Source: Solirubrobacteraceae bacterium
Lineage (GTDB): Bacteria > Actinomycetota > Thermoleophilia > Solirubrobacterales > Solirubrobacteraceae
Assembly: GCA_025928415.1 (NCBI GenBank)
Contig: JAICJK010000014.1
Location: forward strand, 1 to 15,428
Direction of reading: 5' to 3'
DNA length: 15,428 bases
Below are positions 13,113 to 15,428 of this stretch, one piece after another; position 1 is the stretch's first letter; each line of letters begins with the position of its first letter. The notes below the pieces were generated by a model. It was not told the DNA's origin. It was given only the letters and a program-made list of their open reading frames with translations, and ran no database searches. Both the position numbers and the translations under genes were made by a program.

Positions 13113-13579
13113 GCGAGGCGTTCACGATCGCCGCGGTGCGGGAGGAGGACCTGCCGGACCTCCTCCCGCTCGTGCGGGGCTACCTGGACTTCTACGGGTC
13201 CGCCCCGTCCGACGCCGCGGTGCTCGCGCTGTCCCGCGCGCTGCTCGCCGACCCCGAGCGCGAGGGCGTGCAGCTCATCGGGCGCGATGGCGCCGGCGCT
13301 CCGGCCGGCTTCGCGACCGTGTACTGGTCGTGGTCGACGACGCGCGCCGCGCGCGTGGCGATCATGAACGACCTGTTCGTCGCGCCCGCCGCGCGCGGCG
13401 GCGGCCTCGCGGAGGCGCTCATCGCCGCGTGCCGCGCGCGGGCCCGCGAGCGCGGCGCCGCGACGCTCGAGTGGCAGACCGCGCCGGACAACGTGCGCGC
13501 GCAGGCGGTCTACGACCGCGTCGGCGCCACGCGGTCGCAATGGGTGGACTACAGCCTGCCGGCGGCGCCTCAGGCCTGA
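13109..13579 (+). CDS. GNAT-family N-acetyltransferase
   Basis: A 156-aa GNAT-fold protein (acetyl-CoA-dependent N-acylation; substrate unknown). FTIAAVREEDLPDLLPLVRGYL forms strand 1 and helix 1, AGFATVYWSW the central strands, and NDLFVAPAARGGGLAEALI (87-105) the acetyl-CoA pyrophosphate-binding motif A (Arg96-Gly-x-Gly). The end (TAPDNVRAQAVYDRVGA) is the usual motif B region. No ATG exists near the fold's start. CTG 13109 overlaps the SDR stop as CTGA, has GGGGA 8 nt upstream and keeps strand 1. GTG 13136 would remove strand 1. It is coupled to the SDR gene and overlaps the DoxX gene at its end. Confidence 0.87.
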   Translation: MSEAFTIAAVREEDLPDLLPLVRGYLDFYGSAPSDAAVLALSRALLADPEREGVQLIGRDGAGAPAGFATVYWSWSTTRAARVAIMNDLFVAPAARGGGLAEALIAACRARARERGAATLEWQTAPDNVRAQAVYDRVGATRSQWVDYSLPAAPQA

Positions 13580-13974
13580 GCGGCCGCGCGCGCGGCGCGC
13601 CGCGCGCTGCGCGCGAGCAGCGCGCAGGCCAGCGCGAGGACCAGCGGGACGACGAGCTGCTCGTGCCCGGCGTGCAGCCCGGCGAGCACCCAGACGATCG
13701 TCATCTCGGCCCCGAGCACGAGCGACGCGCCGCGAACGCCCAGCCCGCCCATGAGCAGCAGCCCGCCGCCGAGCTCGATGACGCCCGCCAGCGCGACCGT
13801 CACGCCGGGCAGCGGGAAGCCCCACGCCGAGAAGTGCGCGGTGCCCACCGCGTGCTCGAAGAGCTTGTCCGCCCCCGAGACGACGAAGACGAGCCCGACG
13901 CCGAACGCCGCGCAGGCCGCAGGCAGCCGCAGCGGCGTGCGGGCGGGCGCGACGGCGGCGAGCTTCTCGGTCAC
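13570..13974 (-). CDS. DoxX-family membrane protein
   Basis: A 134-aa protein with four hydrophobic helices (about 14-32, 48-72, 74-95, 100-122). The first carries the family pattern VFVVSGADKLFEHA and the second IELGGGLLLMGG. DoxX proteins are associated with thiosulfate:quinone oxidoreductase in archaea and with oxidative-stress or thiol functions in bacteria; the role here is inferred. The GTG start at 13974 overlaps the upstream TGA as GTGA, so translation is coupled to the unknown gene at 13971. The last 10 bp overlap the GNAT gene on the other strand. Confidence 0.88.
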   Translation of the reverse strand: MTEKLAAVAPARTPLRLPAACAAFGVGLVFVVSGADKLFEHAVGTAHFSAWGFPLPGVTVALAGVIELGGGLLLMGGLGVRGASLVLGAEMTIVWVLAGLHAGHEQLVVPLVLALACALLARSARRAARAAAQA

Positions 13975-14378
13975 GCGGCGCCGATGCGGTCCAGGCGCCG
14001 TACGGGCCCCAGGCGGCGGGGGCGCGGGCCGGCGGGGGGAGCCGCGGCGCGCCGCAGGTGGGAGGGGACGTGGTCGGCCCGGTCGAGCAGCCAGCGCAGC
14101 GAGCCCTCCTCGCCGCACACGTCCTGCCAGCCCGCGACGCGCTCCCGCAGCGCCTCCTCGTCGGCGACCGCGGCGAGCACGTCGACCCGCCCGCCGCCGA
14201 GCGTCCCCGCGTGCTGCATCACGTACAGCTCGCCGGTGGCCTGCACCCATGCCGCCCGGAACGTCGGGGCGTGGCTGCCCAGGCCGCTCCACCACAGGCC
14301 GGCGTCGATCTCGCGGGACGCGGCGCGGCGCGGATCGGCGGCGTAGAAGGCATCGAGCGAGAGGTAGGTCAGGGGCAT
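13971..14378 (-). CDS. Conserved-looking protein of unknown function, coupled to DoxX
   Basis: A 135-aa soluble protein that I do not recognise. Residues 1-110 look folded (PLTYLSLDAFYAADPRR, then GLWWSGLGSHAPTFRAAWVQ, GELYVMQHAG, WQDVCGEEGSLRWLLDRADHV), with many Trp and a single Cys. The last ~25 residues are Pro/Arg-rich. ATG 14378 follows GGAGG (14385-14389) by 6 nt, one of the strongest SDs here. It is the first gene of a two-gene unit with DoxX, driven by the promoter at 14436-14463, which is covered by putative TetR sites, so it is likely induced when the TetR-family regulator lets go. Confidence 0.8.
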   Translation of the reverse strand: MPLTYLSLDAFYAADPRRAASREIDAGLWWSGLGSHAPTFRAAWVQATGELYVMQHAGTLGGGRVDVLAAVADEEALRERVAGWQDVCGEEGSLRWLLDRADHVPSHLRRAAAPPAGPRPRRLGPVRRLDRIGAA

Positions 14379-14408
14379 GGGGAACCTCCGGACAGCGGGG
14401 GTGAGAAG

Positions 14409-14424
14409 CGGAAACCGATTTCCG
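14409..14424. promoter_or_regulatory. TetR operator candidate 1
   Basis: CGGAAACCGATTTCCG is a perfect 6-bp inverted repeat around CCGA. It shares CGGAA-nn-CGA-n-TTCCG with the second site; the centres are 33 bp apart, about three helical turns. It lies just downstream of the predicted start of transcription of the unknown-DoxX unit. Confidence 0.7.
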
Positions 14425-14435
14425 GTTGGCTCGCC

Positions 14436-14463
14436 ATCGTACGGAACGCGAGTTCCGTTTCAA
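14436..14463 (-). promoter_or_regulatory. Promoter of the unknown-DoxX operon
   Basis: On the minus strand TTGAAA (14458-14463) and TACGAT (14436-14441) are separated by 16 bp. The -35 matches TTGACA at five of six positions. The spacer is exactly operator candidate 2, so binding there would exclude RNA polymerase. The leader to ATG 14378 would be about 50 nt and carries a strong SD. Confidence 0.65.
14442..14457. promoter_or_regulatory. TetR operator candidate 2, within the promoter spacer
   Basis: CGGAACGCGAGTTCCG is a perfect 6-bp inverted repeat around GCGA, extending to 7 bp with the flanking A and T (14441-14458). It matches candidate 1 in consensus. It lies 43 bp before the TetR start, so it may also control that gene. 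Confidence 0.72.
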
Positions 14464-14477
14464 GGGGGCTAGCCCCC
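14464..14477. promoter_or_regulatory. 14-bp palindrome before the TetR gene
   Basis: GGGGGCTAGCCCCC is a perfect palindrome directly beside operator candidate 2 and upstream of the TACGGT box of the TetR gene. It differs from the two operator candidates, so it may bind another factor or be a chance GC palindrome. Confidence 0.35.
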
Positions 14478-14487
14478 GTCCTTGCGC

Positions 14488-14493
14488 TACGGT
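14488..14493 (+). promoter_or_regulatory. Possible -10 box of the TetR gene
   Basis: TACGGT ends 7 nt before ATG 14501, the same hexamer and spacing as at the first acyl-CoA dehydrogenase. There is no SD and no good -35. Confidence 0.4.
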
Positions 14494-14500
14494 CCGCCGC

Positions 14501-15160
14501 ATGTCGACGGTCCCCCGGACGATGCGCGCGGACGCCGCCCGCAACCGCGAGCGCGTGCTCGCGGCGGCCGCCGCGGTGTTCGCCGAGCGCGGCGTGGACG
14601 GCAGCCTGCCGCAGGTCGCGGCGCGGGCGGGCGTCGGGGTGGCGACGATTTACCGCAGCTTCCCCACGAAGGTCGACCTGATCGAGGCGCTGCTGGCCGA
14701 CCGCTTCCGCGCCTTCGCCGATCGGCTCACCGACGCGCTGGGGGCAAACGACCCCTGGGAGGCGCTGCTCGACGTGCTGCACGCCACGGCCGCCGCGCAG
14801 GTCACCGATCGCGTCTTCGGCCAGGTGATGAGCGAGGCGTTCTCGCTGCCCGCCGTCCGGGCCGAGCGCGAGCGCGCCCTGGAGGCGCTGCAGCAGCTCG
14901 TCGCCCGCGCCCAGGCGGCCGGCGCCATGCGCGGCGACGTGGTGGCCGAGGACGTGATCGTGCTCCTGTCCGGGCTCGCGGCGTCGCCGTCGGCGCTGGA
15001 CCGGCGCGGGCGCTCGTGGGAGCGCCAGCTCGCCCTCGCCGTCGACGGGCTGCGCGCCCAGGGCGCCCACCCGCTGCCGCGCCCCCCGCTCAGCCGGCGG
15101 CGCCTGGAGCGCCTGACCGCCGAGCTCAGGGGCGCGCTGGCGAGCTGCCGCCGAGGCTGA
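14501..15160 (+). CDS. TetR-family transcriptional regulator
   Basis: A 219-aa protein of usual TetR length. The DNA-binding domain (about 10-62) has the helix NRERVLAAAAAVFAERGVDG and the helix-turn-helix LPQVAARAGVGVATIYRSF (36-54) followed by PTKVDLIEALL. The remainder is a helical ligand-binding and dimerisation domain; the ligand is unknown. ATG 14501 was chosen over the frame extension from 14426, which would run through the operator region. The gene is divergent from the unknown-DoxX unit and probably represses it through the two palindromes in between, also repressing itself. Its end overlaps the SDR-like gene on the other strand by 35 bp. Confidence 0.92.
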   Translation: MSTVPRTMRADAARNRERVLAAAAAVFAERGVDGSLPQVAARAGVGVATIYRSFPTKVDLIEALLADRFRAFADRLTDALGANDPWEALLDVLHATAAAQVTDRVFGQVMSEAFSLPAVRAERERALEALQQLVARAQAAGAMRGDVVAEDVIVLLSGLAASPSALDRRGRSWERQLALAVDGLRAQGAHPLPRPPLSRRRLERLTAELRGALASCRRG

Positions 15161-15428
15161 GCGCGGTCCCGGACAGGTAGTCCCCGGCCTCGGAGGCCAG
15201 GTAGGCGCACAGGGCCGCGAGCTCGCCGGGCGTGGTCGCGTCCCCGGGCAGCACGGCGCACGGCGTGATGGCGAAGCGCGCCCACTCGGTCGACAGCGTC
15301 CGGGCGAGGTTCTCGAGCGCCGCGCGCAGGGCGCCGGAGTGGGGCCCCGCGCCCGGCGGCGGGGAGATGCGGTTCACCCGCCCGCCGCGCGCGGCCGGCC
15401 CGCCCCCCGGCGACCCCGTCGCGCCCTC
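15126..15428 (-). CDS. SDR-like protein lacking the YxxxK motif, N-terminus outside window
   Basis: The frame is open from the right edge to TGA at 15126 (100 residues visible). It ends AALCAYLASEAGDYLSGTALSLGG, the classical SDR C-terminus, preceded by ALENLARTLSTEWARFAITP, the helix after the catalytic Lys. In normal SDRs the block reads YxxxKAALENL; here it is SGALRAALENL, so Tyr is Ser and Lys is Arg. The segment before it (GGRVNRISPPPGAGP) fits the catalytic Ser strand. The protein is therefore probably not a standard oxidoreductase: a pseudoenzyme, or a decayed gene. A GTG at 15377 could start a short ORF, but the SDR frame clearly continues upstream of it. Confidence 0.7.
   Translation of the reverse strand, partial: EGATGSPGGGPAARGGRVNRISPPPGAGPHSGALRAALENLARTLSTEWARFAITPCAVLPGDATTPGELAALCAYLASEAGDYLSGTALSLGGSSPARP

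Noticed and set aside
15126..15377. Complete 83-residue gene starting at GTG 15377
   Set aside because: The SDR frame and its conserved strand continue upstream to the window edge, so this is an internal codon of a longer gene.

Overview
The window is very GC-rich chromosomal DNA, with G or C at almost every third codon position and densely packed genes. Enoyl-CoA hydratase, LCAD-type acyl-CoA dehydrogenases, Lrp and TetR regulators, DoxX and VOC proteins, and many start codons with no Shine-Dalgarno (SD) sequence point to a high-GC actinobacterium. My best guess is class Thermoleophilia (Solirubrobacterales and relatives). This is an inference from style and content; no rRNA or tRNA gene is present to test it.

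Layout from left to right. (1) 1-1341, minus: a secreted HExxH zinc metallopeptidase, cut by the left edge. (2) 1407-2962, minus: a two-gene operon of a crotonase-fold enoyl-CoA hydratase/isomerase and an arginase-family protein that has Cys where a metal-binding His is expected. (3) 3072-6087: two paralogous long-chain-type acyl-CoA dehydrogenases on plus, with a cytidylate-kinase-like gene on minus between them. A 30-bp dyad overlaps the proposed promoter of the first dehydrogenase. (4) 6283-7764, plus: an MFS transporter whose central loop carries a 24-nt tandem repeat. (5) 7791-9720: a small membrane protein and an Lrp/AsnC regulator on minus, divergent from an EamA/DMT exporter on plus. 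(6) 9623-10942, minus: a NagD-like HAD phosphatase and a PhnB-like VOC protein. (7) 11065-12174, minus: a less GC-rich island of DUF4258, DUF2283 and a GIY-YIG protein, probably acquired by transfer. (8) 12285-13579, plus: an SDR reductase coupled to a GNAT acetyltransferase. (9) 13570-15160: a coupled pair of an unknown protein and DoxX on minus, divergent from a TetR gene. The promoter of the pair holds two matching palindromes, one of them filling the -35/-10 spacer exactly. (10) 15126-15428, minus: the C-terminal part of an SDR-like protein without the catalytic Tyr and Lys, cut by the right edge.

Together the genes suggest fatty acyl-CoA degradation (regions 2-3), amino-acid sensing and export (region 5), small-molecule detoxification or respiration-linked functions (regions 6 and 9), and a possible toxin-antitoxin or nuclease module (region 7). 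Two themes run through the window. At least seven genes have a TAnnnT hexamer 6-9 nt before the ATG and no SD, as expected for leaderless mRNAs, while others have strong SDs. Convergent genes nearly touch or overlap by up to 98 bp. I saw no CRISPR array, insertion sequence, tRNA, rRNA or replication origin. No gap exceeds 200 bp.
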